This document shows, one piece after another, positions 11,449 to 21,391 of a stretch of 64,000 bases of DNA. The notes under the pieces are model-generated. The model had not been told where the DNA came from. It did not search any database and was given only the letters and a program-made list of their open reading frames with translations. A program made the translations under genes and the position numbers. The first letter of the stretch is position 1; the number at the start of each line of letters is the position of its first letter. The DNA is from Cerioporus squamosus. Its lineage: Eukaryota; Basidiomycota; Agaricomycetes; Polyporales; Polyporaceae. The stretch spans positions 151,001 through 215,000 of the forward strand of contig JABYQS010000054.1 of assembly GCA_022592435.1 (NCBI GenBank). The letters are read 5' to 3'.

Positions 11449-13110
11449 CGAGCTTCAGCGCCACCATCCATCTCCTGTCTGATTTCCACTGGGAGCTCTC
11501 CATTTCGACATGCGAAATTTCTTGACACCTCCGTGAGGCGAGTGCTGTGACTGGGAGTAGGCTCATGTTTTGTCATTACAGCTGTTTGCAGAAGTCGTGT
11601 CCGCCCAACTCCGACTGACGCGCAGACACTTTTGACGCGGGAAATTCAAGAAATACCGGAAATCCGTTCGCTGCTCAACAACACCAGTAGACACATGCTA
11701 CAACATCCCATCATGTCATAGTATGCATCCTCGGCCTGCGCCAACTTTTCTGAGTCCTTGCGTACCCGGAATGCGGAGATAGCAATGCCAGGTCACTACT
11801 CATCTGCAGGTCCATTTAGGACGTTTCTACCCCCTCCCACTGTACCAAACTTACACATGGCATGGCTCTATACCATAGAAATATGTTTAGATGATTTCAA
11901 AGGTGCTGCAAAAGCTCTCGACGTGTGAGGATGGAGAATGTCCACAGGCCCTGGGGTCGATAGTAAGCGCCCTAAACCGCGGGATACTCGTCAAGCCGTT
12001 TTCATGGGGCGCGTACACGCCTCGCCCTTGTCGGCTCACAGGAGGACATGCGAAGTCGTTGTTGGATACTGGTGACCAGCGTTGCCTCTGAAAAGCTGTA
12101 TGAAGGGCACGCTGGAGCGATGAAGCCTGACGGGCTCGGGCCTTGTCATGGGGCGCGACAGTGCCCTTGGGTACGTCGAATTGTTGGATACTTGGTTGGA
12201 GACCTGGCTGAAAAGGACTTGCAGGAATCGAATAGCGTGGCTCGTGAGGAGGTGTGGCGTTCTCGAGCGGCCTGTGCTGACAGTCTACTTATTCCTGACC
12301 ATCACCGGAAAACATCTTAGTTCGACCCCATCCGCAAAGCATGAAGATGGTTGGAAGTGATTGGCTTGTAAACAGTGGCAATAACTGTGAGTTTCTCGTA
12401 GTTATCCGAGTCGTCGAGTACTTCCTTATGCTGACTTCGGAGGACCGCCTACTGACGCGGCAGCATCGCGATACCGCGCTACCGAGTACCCATCTGCTTT
12501 GAACTGTTGCAGACATGAACCAAAGAGTACACTGCTTGTCTTGGGCAGCCAGCAGGCAATCGGCAGGCCTTGTGCGCCGACATGCTGTTGATGGTTGGCA
12601 CAACTCGAGCGCCTCCGACTCACGACCGGAGACACGATGTCTGCATTCCAAGAAATGACAACTGTTGTCCAATTCTCTCAGCGCGGTGTCCTGTCGACTT
12701 TCAGGCCCGTCAGGTATGGTATGTATCTATGTCACTAATAGTTGCATACCTTCTGAAGCTGACGAGGAGACTTGGTTGAGAAGAACGCTTTTCCCCCGAC
12801 GACTGAGAAGTCGCCCATGCTTTCTTCCTCCTGACAACGGGCCCGCACCGAGCTCGCATAAATACTCAGACATCGCCTATGGACATACTCCAGAATACGC
12901 ACGTTGACCGCTGCAATCTACCGCCACGACGCCTCCTCGACTCTACCGACCGGAGCATTCCCACTCAAAGACCACTCAGTACTCTCAGGAAATAAGTTTC
13001 GTCAGTGTGATGTTCCTATGAGCTCAGTCCGAAGCTCTCGTGCTACTTCGCTCCGTTGAAGGGCCGCGCTCATACCCTCCTACATCGCAGGCTCTCCCTT
13101 GCGCCCTCGA
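11449..13110. other. Intergenic, no gene seen
   Basis: About 1.65 kb with only short overlapping frames (60-130 codons) and no domain. It is more AT-rich than the coding regions around it. I see no repeat or RNA gene. Confidence 0.4.
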
Positions 13111-13453
13111 TTATGTCAGATAACACGCAGAGACGTACCGAGAACTGGGGCGATGCCCACGTCGAGCTTGAAAAAATACCTCATGGAGATGGGAAAACCG
13201 GGGTCGGATGCGTAGGTCAGTCAGTCTTGAGCAGCATAGTGGACACGACGAGTACTCATCATACCCGACTCCTCATGACCCAGCGTGGATGAAGATCGGC
13301 AATGAGACCGTCTTGTCTTACCATCAAGCAGAGGGTGAGCCGCTTCCGGAGGGCTCGGACAGTGGCGACCGTCCTGATCTGGATGAAGAAGTCCGCAATA
13401 AAGTCATGGAAGAAATGCGGCTGCGGCGACTCCAGAACGGTGGCGGGGGGTAG
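13111..13453 (+). pseudogene. Possible small gene with broken frame
   Basis: ATG at 13111 opens MSDNTQRRTENWGDAHVELE and then loses sense at an A-run (13168-13175). A second frame from about 13208 reads a polar, protein-like end (DPAWMKIGNETVLSYH, then DLDEEVRNKVMEEMRLRR) to a stop at 13453. No GT..AG intron of usable length joins the two. The reading suggests either a small gene with frameshifts in this copy or two unrelated chance frames. I do not recognise a family. The Glu/Arg-rich end looks more like real protein than the surrounding noise, hence the entry. Confidence 0.3.
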
Positions 13454-13892
13454 GAAGTCAATGAGGTTTCATCCGAGAAGATGCACTAGACGAATTAAGA
13501 CGTTGTTCAGTATGTAGCCTACAACGATAGAGGCAAGAGACAGTCGGAGACTACTTAGTCAGCCTGTGCAATGCGACTTCCGAATGTCTGTCCCCGACAT
13601 ACTCCGTCTGAACTCCATGTATCCAACGCAGGGCCACTGAGGAAACATAACACACGGTGACCAGTGATCGCTCGATGAAGTAGTAGAGATAATGCGCTTG
13701 ATAACATAACAATATGCACAGGCAGCAGAAGAGACGAACAAACAAGAAAAGTCAGTCGTACACATCATTAAGACACGAAACGATCGTGCGGAAAGTACGA
13801 TTTCTATCCCTTCTCCGTTTCTTCCTCTGTAGATAGATAAGTAGATCCACACCTGTTCCCCTCCTGAAACCCCAACAGCAACGAAACGCGCC
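13454..13892. other. 3' flank of the ammonium transporter gene
   Basis: No coding frame of note. The stretch is relatively AT-rich and probably contains the transporter's 3' untranslated region. Confidence 0.4.
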
Positions 13893-15956
13893 TTATGCAG
13901 CAACAGGCTGCTCCCGCTTCTCCACCTCGCCCTCCTCGCTGCTCGCGTCCCCATGCCTCGTCTTGCTATGACTGTGCAGGTGCCGCGGCTCGCGCCCGCC
14001 CGAGCCGGGGGGAAGCACGCCGTGCGAGTGCGTGTCGTCATGGAAGTCGTGCCCGTGCCCGAGGTCGATCCCGACGTAGTCGTACGCGAACTCGCCCATC
14101 TCCGCGTCGTCGATCCCGAGGATCTCCGCCTCCTCCGACGCGCGCAGGCGCAGGCCCGGGATGAAGTGCATGATCCAGAGGATGACCGTCTGTCGTCGTC
14201 GTCGTTCGGTGCCGGGGACGATCAATCGAGCGAGTGTCGATGTCGATCACGATCGATCGCAGAGTGGCAAAGAAAGAGAAGAAAAAAAAGAAAGGGGACA
14301 GACGTCAGCGGTGAGGTCAGACGCTGGGGACAGCAAGAGGGGAACTCACGGTCATGACGAAGGAGTAGCTCATGCCCGCGACCGAGTCGGCGACCTGGTA
14401 CCCGAGCTGGATGTAGTGGTGGTCGAGCCAGCCGCCGTCGATGACGGTGAACCCGTCGAACCCGGCGACGCTCGCCTGCGCGAACAGGCCGGTGAGGACG
14501 TTGCCGATCACACCGCCGATGGCGTGCGAGGCGAAGATCTGCGCAAGGACAAACGCGTCTTAGCTTCGCGTGCAAAGAAATGCAAGGGGAGACGCGACAT
14601 ACATCAAGACAGTCGTCGTAGCCGAAGAGGAACTTGAGCTGCGTGGCGAAGTTGCAGAGCGTGCCGGCCATGAACCCGAACAGGACGGCGGCAGCTACAC
14701 ATTTCATGTCAGTGGACGTGCATAGCAGTCTGAGACACAGGAGGACATACGGGAGCCGACGTAACCAGAGGCGGGCGTGATGGCGACAAGACCAGCGATA
14801 GCACCGGAGCAGAAGCCCACTGCGGACCACTTGCGCTCGAGGCGGTAGTCCCAGAGCATCCAAGTCAGGCCACCGACGCTCGCCGCCAGGTTGGTGACGA
14901 TGCACGCCTGGGTGGCGCGGAGGTTCGCAGCGAGCGCGGAGCCGCCGTTGAAGCCGAACCAACCGAACCAGAGGAAGATCGTGCCGAGGACGACGTAGGT
15001 GGTGTTGTGAGGCTTGTAGGCCAGGCGCTCGGTACCGTAGCCACGGCGCTTGCCGAGGTAAATGGAGATGGCGAGAGCGGCGGTTCCGGAGGAGATGTGG
15101 ACGGGGGTTCCGCCCGCAAAGTCGAGGCCGCCGAGGACGAAGGACCAACCGTTCGAGTTCCACGTCCAGCATGCGATGGGGTCGTAGACGATCGTCGACC
15201 AAATGAAGACGAAGACCATGATGGGACCGAGACGGCCACGCTCGGCAATGGCACCAATGGCGAGCATGGGGCTGGGCGGGATTGACGGAATTAGCGGATA
15301 GGTTATGAAGAATGGAGTCGGAAACATACGTGATGGCTGCGAACATGAGTTGGAAGACGCAGAAAACAATGGAGGGGATCTTTGTGCTGCCAATGGAGGG
15401 CTTTTCGAGGACGCCCTTGAGACCAAAGTATTCTGACGGAGAGGTGAGGATAGCACCGGGAATCTTGACGCATATACTTACGAAGGTCACCGATGTATGC
15501 GCTGCCGGTTTCGCTGAATGCTAGTGAGAAGCTGGGGCGAGTCAGCACTGGGGTTTTAGCGGCTATATGCTACGGAACGCACCCCCAGAAGAACCACTAT
15601 ACGAAGACCGTCAGTTCTCGTAGGCTTCGACAGCAGCAGAGAGGAACGTACCTGGAAGGAGACTACTGCGAGGGTCATCATGGATGCCCAGATCATGGAA
15701 AGCGCGTTCTTGCGCCTGAGGAGGCCGGAGTAGAAGAAACCGACACCGGGAATCATGATCCAGACGAGGGCAGTGGAGGCAAGGACCCAGGCGATGTCAC
15801 CGGGGTTGTAGACCCATGTTGTGCCGTCGCTGGGGTCAACCCAGTCAAGGGATCCCGCTGTGCCGAGGAGGGCGCGTCGGAGTGAGCATGGACTGCGCAT
15901 ACAACGAGCTGGGGACTGCGGGGGGACTCACAGTTGTCGTATGTGACGTTGACCAT
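13893..15956 (-). CDS. AMT: AMT/MEP ammonium transporter
   Basis: Model: complement(join(13893..14189,14350..14538,14603..14694,14751..15271,15330..15432,15482..15531,15583..15596,15652..15857,15932..15956)), 498 aa, phases all consistent. The plasma-membrane ammonium channel family is unmistakable: GDIAWVLASTALVWIMIPGV and GFFYSGLLRRKNALSM near the start, WFFWGYSLAFSETGS-type helix 3 sequence split by a 14 nt exon, MLAIGAIAERGR, GWSFVLGGLDFAGGTPVHI (the family signature region with its conserved Asp), WFGWFGFNGGSALAANLRA, and IFASHAIGGVIGN carrying the pore His. The cytoplasmic tail after the eleventh helix is hydrophilic and ends in a His-rich, Lys/Glu-rich stretch. The exon 3/exon 4 joint reads WFFWG|FSLAFSETG. 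The protein imports ammonium (as NH3 plus H+ or NH4+) when nitrogen is scarce. In basidiomycetes some members also act as ammonium sensors; nothing in the sequence decides that here. Confidence 0.95.
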
Positions 15957-16089
15957 GGCTGAGCTCGGCGAGTGGGCGCACTGCTGAGATGGTCGTTGGC
16001 GGGAGCGGCGGCGGGGCCGGGGATGGCGTCGACGAACGAGGTGACCGTTCGGATGAGAAGGAAGAGGCGTCTAGGGAAAAGAAGCCAGC

Positions 16090-16498
16090 AGATAAAGGGC
16101 AGCCAGGGCAGCCATGGACGCAGCTCCCCCACGCCTGTCCAGCGCGCTACGAATTTGATAGCAGCATATCTGCAGACGGCCCAGCGCAGGCTGTCATTCC
16201 GCCCCCGTCGGCGTCCTCCACGCTACTTATCGACCAATCACACCCCACAGGTTTATCGCTCTGACGTCCCATCTCCCGGCCAGATCTCGCCCACGTCTTC
16301 CCCGCACGCAAGCCAAGCACTTCCCAGTCCACCGACTTCTCTGTGCTTCGCACCAGCGCCGCACCGCCCGTCGTCTGCTCGCCGACGTCCCAGCGTGTCC
16401 CACCGTGATTTCTTCGCTGCAAGACGCGGCAGTCGCCCGGCAGTCTGCAGAGACGGGCGCGCCGCGAAGTGAACCGGGGGCGGGAGGCGGTGCGATAA
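16090..16498. promoter_or_regulatory. HGATAR (GATA-factor) sites and a CCAAT box upstream of the ammonium transporter
   Basis: Four matches to HGATAR lie upstream of the transporter start (ATG ending at 15956): AGATAA at 16090-16095, CGATAAG read on the minus strand at 16226-16232, CGATAA on the minus strand at 16253-16258, and CGATAAG at 16493-16499. A CCAAT lies at 16233-16237, directly beside the second site. In ascomycetes AreA/Nit2-type GATA factors activate ammonium permeases through such sites under nitrogen limitation. Single HGATAR sites are common by chance, so the clustering and position are the only support. Confidence 0.4.
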
Positions 16499-16499
16499 G

Positions 16500-18353
16500 A
16501 GACGCGATCGCTGGTGCCCGATCACCACCTACAGAGCCAAATCGGGCTCGCGTGTGGGGTGCCTGATGGGACAGCCGCCGGGATGCCATGTATAGCAGGC
16601 GCAGATAGCTTGCACGATCTCGCCGTCGCCTCTCCGCCGCCGTTGTCCAGCTACGCCCAGTGGCGCACGCTCTAACCCGCACCACCGTCGCCTGCGATAC
16701 ACAGCGTGACTCGCTGCTCTATCTGTCCCGTTCGGAACCCGTCGCGCCCCCCGCCAGACACAACCGACATGGACACGCAGTGCCCGCTGCTGCACTCACG
16801 GACAGGCCCGTACCTGACAGATGCCACGGAACTCCATCTGCGGCGCGCAGTTTCGATGAATCAGCCTTCCCGTTCCGTGATCTTTCTCTCTCCGAGCTGC
16901 TTCCCTCTTCCCGCTCCTTGTGGGCCCCGGTGAAACTGCTGTCTGTCAACGTCACACATCCAAGAATGGTACGCCGTCTGCGGTGCTGCACCGTGACGTC
17001 CTTGCACGTCCCTACTGGAAACATCAGGAAACATAGCTCTCGGACGCCGTCGGGATGGCGTCGAGTAGCGTCCGGCATTATACGTAGCGTACTACGTGAG
17101 TCCTCCGTTATCTCTCCTCAATGATCGTCCCTGCCCCTGCCGGTGGCGCGACGTATGGTTCGCCCACCACGTCCATGATATTCGCGTTAGCCTGCTCTTG
17201 GCTCATTCGTCGCTCCGAGTCCTCCTCCGCACCCGTTCCGGCCCTTCCAGTTTCACCTGTGGAGAGCCCGGGACGGCGCAGAGCTAGCAACCGGACTGTC
17301 TTACTCTAAGCACGCCGCTTCTCGTCCGACGCTGGCAGTCGCAGCCCATCCGGCGTCCGTCGACCGTTTGAGCTTGGACGAGGAACGGAAGCCGGGAAGT
17401 CGCACACTCCCAACCATGCGGGCCTTCCCGGGGCCAGCCCGCCCGCGGCACATTCTAGGACTTCCGTGTTGCCAAGTCGAACGTTGATCCTGAACTTTGA
17501 GGTTGGAGCCGCTCCGAGCCTAAGTAAGTACGATCAGGATTCAGAAGTGTGTGTCCGATGTCGCGTGCTATAAATTTTCACGGGCACGATCCAAGACATT
17601 GCTGGAGCATGCAGTTTTCGAGTCGTTTATCTCTTCGTCGATTGCCTGCATTCCTGCAAAATTTTTCCAGAAATGCAGGTGACGAAAGACACTGCGGCGA
17701 TTATTCGGGAATGCGGCTGGTGACACGCCTATGAGCTACCGTAGCGTGTTCCCCGCTTTCTACCCGCAGGCGAGCAGCACGGCCGGGGTAGCTAGTGCGG
17801 GGTAGGCAGACTCGGAGACTTGCAAAGGCTTGGCCGATTGCCAGGCGACGTGCATGAGGGTCCAACTTCATATCCGAGGCTGCGTCGGACGCTACACAGC
17901 ACGAGCTCCGCAGTCCGAGTGCAGACTCAGAGCAATGCGAGAACAGAGAACAGAGATTGATTGAACCGTGACCGACTACGCTAGAACCTGCAGCTCTGCA
18001 CGAGCGTTAGCGTCCAATCGGGCCATGAGTGCAATGCTGTGCTGTCGATCGGGCTTCAGGTTGTTCGTGGTTCGAGCATCGACACCCAGCGGGGGACGTG
18101 GCACTTCTCTCATGCATGATACGGTGGTAGTCGGGCGGTGTACTCGTACGGTGTATCCTACATGCATGTTATGGCGAACGAACGCGACAAAACATCGGGC
18201 TTTCAGTCCCTCCCTGGCACACTCCTTTGGCACGGGCTACCGTCTGCGTCTGTGTCACTCCCTCTAATCCGCATCCGCATCCTCGCTCCTCCCCAGCCGG
18301 TCCCAACTCTGCCCCGCCATATCCACCAGCGCTCTGCGGGTCTTGATCACTTT
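16500..18353. other. Intergenic, no firm gene
   Basis: About 1.85 kb. Several frames of 60-150 codons overlap on both strands without domains. A short minus-strand frame ending at 17108 (MSQEQANANIMDVVGEPYVA) has a protein-like start but no visible continuation. I do not call a gene here. Confidence 0.35.
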
Positions 18354-18740
18354 TTACTTGTTTGTCTTCATGATAGGCTTAACAGGTCTCTTGGAGCCGT
18401 GTTCAGCCCCAGTGGGAGTTCCTTTGGGACTGAACCAGTCGTCATCGTCGTCATCGTCATCGTCGTCATCGTCGTCGTCGTCGTCTTTGTTAACCATGGC
18501 CCGCAGTCGGCTAGCAGGAGTGCAAATTGGGTCAGTACACCGCAGGAAACCCATATCCCGAACGGCAGCTCACCTCCTCCTTGCCGATGCCGGTCAAAAG
18601 AGTCGTATCGCCCTTGGAACCCTGGGACGACTTCACGGGCAGTGCTGCCGCGTCCGGTTCAGCAGCGGTGGTGGCGTTGCTACTAGCCGCCGCCGCCGAC
18701 GAATCGTCTGAGGGATGGGAACCGGGCTTTGTGGTGGGGA
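18354..18740 (-). other. Possible exons of a small acidic protein
   Basis: On the minus strand, 18354-18510 reads VNK followed by 16 Asp residues, WFSPKGTPTGAEHGS and a basic end (KRPVKPIMKTNK) to a stop. Upstream, about 18558-18740 holds another coding-like frame (DDSSAAAASSNATTAAEPDA, then GDTTLLTGIGKEE) ending at a GTGAGC donor. The two look like neighbouring exons, but no acceptor joins them in the acidic frame, because the obvious CTAG acceptor enters another phase. The Asp run is encoded by a GAC/GAT trinucleotide tract, so part of the signal is low-complexity DNA. Family unknown. Confidence 0.25.
18437..18487. repeat. (GTC/ATC)n trinucleotide tract
   Basis: A run of about 16 GTC/ATC triplets (GAC/GAT on the other strand). 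It can encode poly-Asp on the minus strand. Confidence 0.8.
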
Positions 18741-18949
18741 ACGTTGGGTACGTCGAGAGAGGAGGACATGATGCGTGAGGTCAGGCGACGCGAGGTGTGC
18801 GACGTATGGATAACCCGAGCGGGTTGTGCTCGCGTTTGGCCCCCCCCCCCCGCTCGCGTGCAGCGCGTCGCTGACATGTGTGTTATTGCTAGGGAACGAA
18901 ATGTCCGGAGAAGGACGTCAGCAGCGGTGCGGGCACTAGTACACCGGCG

Positions 18950-19098
18950 CCCGCCGAGATGCGTCTTTGAGTCTTGCCGGCTTGGCGCCCCTCTCTTGCG
19001 TGAAGGGAAGCGGGAACGACGTCTCACTGTATACCAGGCCCGCAGATGCGTCTCGGAGTCTTGCCGGCTTGCGCCCCCTCTCTTGCGGGACCGGGAGA
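18950..19098. repeat. Two-copy direct repeat
   Basis: A segment starting GATGCGTCT, then GAGTCTTGCCGGCTTG, then CCCTCTCTTGCG occurs at about 18957-19002 and again at about 19045-19090 with few differences, a period of roughly 87 bp. No coding function is seen. Confidence 0.7.
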
Positions 19099-19109
19099 GC
19101 GGATGAAGT

Positions 19110-19864
19110 GCTTGTGGCGACCAGTACCGCGGTCATGGTCAATACATATATATAATTGCAAGTAAGTAGGGTGAGACGCTAGTTCGGCGCATGTGCGGTA
19201 CCCGCCACAAGTTATATACTATCGTACTCCTTTAATGTGTATACATCAAGAGCTCGAGGGAACCTGCGGATGCGAGTGTACAGCGGCGGGGTGCATAATC
19301 CTGCATCTCGCGAGCTTGACCTCGACAAATCGTTAGGCGTCGTTCCGGGCATTAGTCAAGTACTTCACTGTGCTGTCGATCGGGCCCGGCTCCTCGAGTA
19401 CTATTTCAAGAATCGAATGGAAGTTGACGCGATACTGTAACTTAGTACCCCGAGGCTCCATTGGCGGGAGGTGCATCGTGACAGTGCACACGACTTTCTC
19501 GATGCCCACTAGGATGACTTGCTGAAGATGTACTGCTTTCAGTTGAGTCACGCGAGATGGTTCGAATCAGCTTGCAGCATAGGCAAATGGTGTACTATAC
19601 TAAACAATATCGAGCTCGTCGAGACAGGGTCAACATGCATGTAGCAAACTTCAAAGACAGTGTTGGGGACAGCTCTCCTCTAGCCCCATAGATTCCAACA
19701 GCCTCCCGAGCCACCGCATTCATCAATCTCTTTTACCAGGACCTTGATTGCCGTCTTTATATCACTAGAGGGTCCGATATCCAGTTTGCCATGCCTGTGT
19801 CCACGTTTCCACCCGCCTTTGGCACTCGAATCTTTTTTCAACACTGTTGAACAAGATGATAGGT
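19110..19864. other. Intergenic, no gene seen
   Basis: Short frames only. A GGTTCGAATCA string near 19558 resembles a tRNA B box, but no A box or cloverleaf surrounds it. Confidence 0.4.
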
Positions 19865-20235
19865 TCATGCATGCGAGACGACGTAGCGAGGCACTGTCTC
19901 ACCATAGGCTTGCAGTGACCAGCATTTCCCGCCGATCCTCTTGCCCAGCCGGTTGACAGGACCGTTGGGATTTTTGTCGACCCATTCAACCTTCCATTTG
20001 AGGTAGTGGCCGGGACCTATACCGTGAACGGCGTAGGGGTCATTATACTCAAGTTTACACAGGAGATAAGTATCATTAACGCACTCGGTTCAGCACAATG
20101 CTCGTTAGCGTAGGCTTCCACTTCCTTGAGAAAGTCGGAAGGCTCCGGGGGCTGGGGTTTGAAAAAAGAAACTATCTTGTGCATGTCTCCTCTGGCGGTG
20201 GTTGTGGGGCTCGAATACATAGAGACCCTCCTCAT
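19865..20235 (-). CDS. Small hypothetical protein
   Basis: Model: complement(join(19865..20016,20085..20235)), 100 aa. The first exon reads MHKIVSFFKPQPPEPSDFLK and EVEAYANEHCAEP. A GTGCGT..TATAG intron of 68 nt then joins in frame to GHYLKWKVEWVDKNPNG and a short end. The composition is protein-like, and the summed exons make whole codons, which is the main support. No family is recognised, and there is no signal peptide or membrane segment. It lies just beside the broken copy of the 10380-11448 gene but is not visibly related to it. Confidence 0.4.
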
Positions 20236-20869
20236 TTTATACCCTAGACATACACAATTAAAGATGCGGACTTAGCAAGGGCCACAGTATGCCTTATTGT
20301 GCGCGCACCTTGAGCATCATCGGGCCTTCGCGTGCGGCGTCGTCTGAATGCAATGCTGGCTTGACAGGATACAGTCTTCGTGTCCATGCGCTTTGTGCAA
20401 GCCCAAGTCAACCTGACTTGCGGCGGACTGGGCACGTGCAACGGTGGCAGACCTGTCAACGCTACATCATGAGCTCAGCAAAAGCAGTGACAACTGCGGA
20501 CATACCACAGTATCATTCGCTTTGTTTGCTGGGGCCTCGAGGGCGGACGGCCAAGTTCTGGGTGTGCAGCGTGCCCCCTCCAGTAGCGCCAAGCTCAACA
20601 CGCAGTTCCCCGGCGAACGTCAGTGACAGGAGAACAGCGTTGATGCATCGGCGCATGTTTTGGAGTGACCACTCAATGATGTAGATCCTTGGAACTCGGC
20701 ATGAGGAGCGAGATGAGAGTACTAGTCCAGAGCGGATCATCGTGGAGTTCAGTATAATCACGCCGAAGACACGGTGAATGTGATGGCGCCGAAATCGTTC
20801 CTGGACCGTTTCCTTTAGAAACCAAGGAAGAGAACACCATAGGGTAGTGCACGTACAAATGTCTGTGAG
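20236..20869. other. Intergenic, no gene seen
   Basis: Overlapping short frames on both strands; nothing supported. Confidence 0.35.
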
Positions 20870-21150
20870 ACTCACCGAACTCCGAGTCAGAGGAACCAAC
20901 ACTGCTTGCACCCGCCTTATTCGATCCGAATCCGGCCGAAGAACAACTCGAGCAGGCAAACAACGGCGCGCGCAGAACCACCGCCGAGCACCGACGCGCC
21001 ATCAAATGGCCCAGTCGTAAGTGTCCCGTCGCCGCGCATATACCTCGCTCGCTATGGCAGTGACGCCACAGCTAGGGCGATCTCCCCAAGCGTGGGGTTC
21101 AGCCACTTCATCCACCGACCACTGCTGAGAGACTGGGAAGGATGAGCGGC
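20870..21150 (+). pseudogene. Decayed copy of the gene at 10380-11448
   Basis: The plus strand here aligns with the coding strand of the minus-strand gene at 10380-11448. Shared blocks are the protein segment EQLEQANNGARRTTAEHRRAI against EQKELEQARNGALKTIAEHRRAI, and the DNA strings CGAGCACCGACGCGCCATC and CCTCGCTCGCTATGGCAGTG. The copy has an in-frame TGA immediately before its recognisable start, lacks about 35 bases between the WP and YLARYGSD blocks (which shifts the frame), and loses similarity after FIHRP. It is therefore a truncated, frameshifted relic in inverted orientation. Confidence 0.7.
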
Positions 21151-21391
21151 GGATAGAAGAAGATAAATGAGGAGAACGAAGTTGCGGAGGGTAAGATTGA
21201 AGAAACAGAACGAGACTCGCGGCACCGCGGCCGACCTACTAGGTGGCGGCGGATTCAGAGGGCATCCTTGCGCGAAGTGATTCATGGCATTCTGGGCGCG
21301 CGTGACGCTGGGCCACGTCTCTAGCTTTCTGTCGACCGCGGTGAGCACAAGTTCTAGTCCCAACACGCCACTGCTCATTGGGAAACCCTCT
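21151..21391. other. Short intergenic
   Basis: The 3' flank of the amino-acid permease gene; nothing else is seen. Confidence 0.4.

Noticed and set aside
14222..15490. 422-codon minus-strand frame through the ammonium transporter
   Set aside because: It reads through six introns and alternates between the true frame and Arg/His-rich nonsense; the spliced AMT model explains the locus.
19540..19580. tRNA-like B box (GGTTCGAATCA)
   Set aside because: No A box or pairable arms at the right spacing; a chance match.
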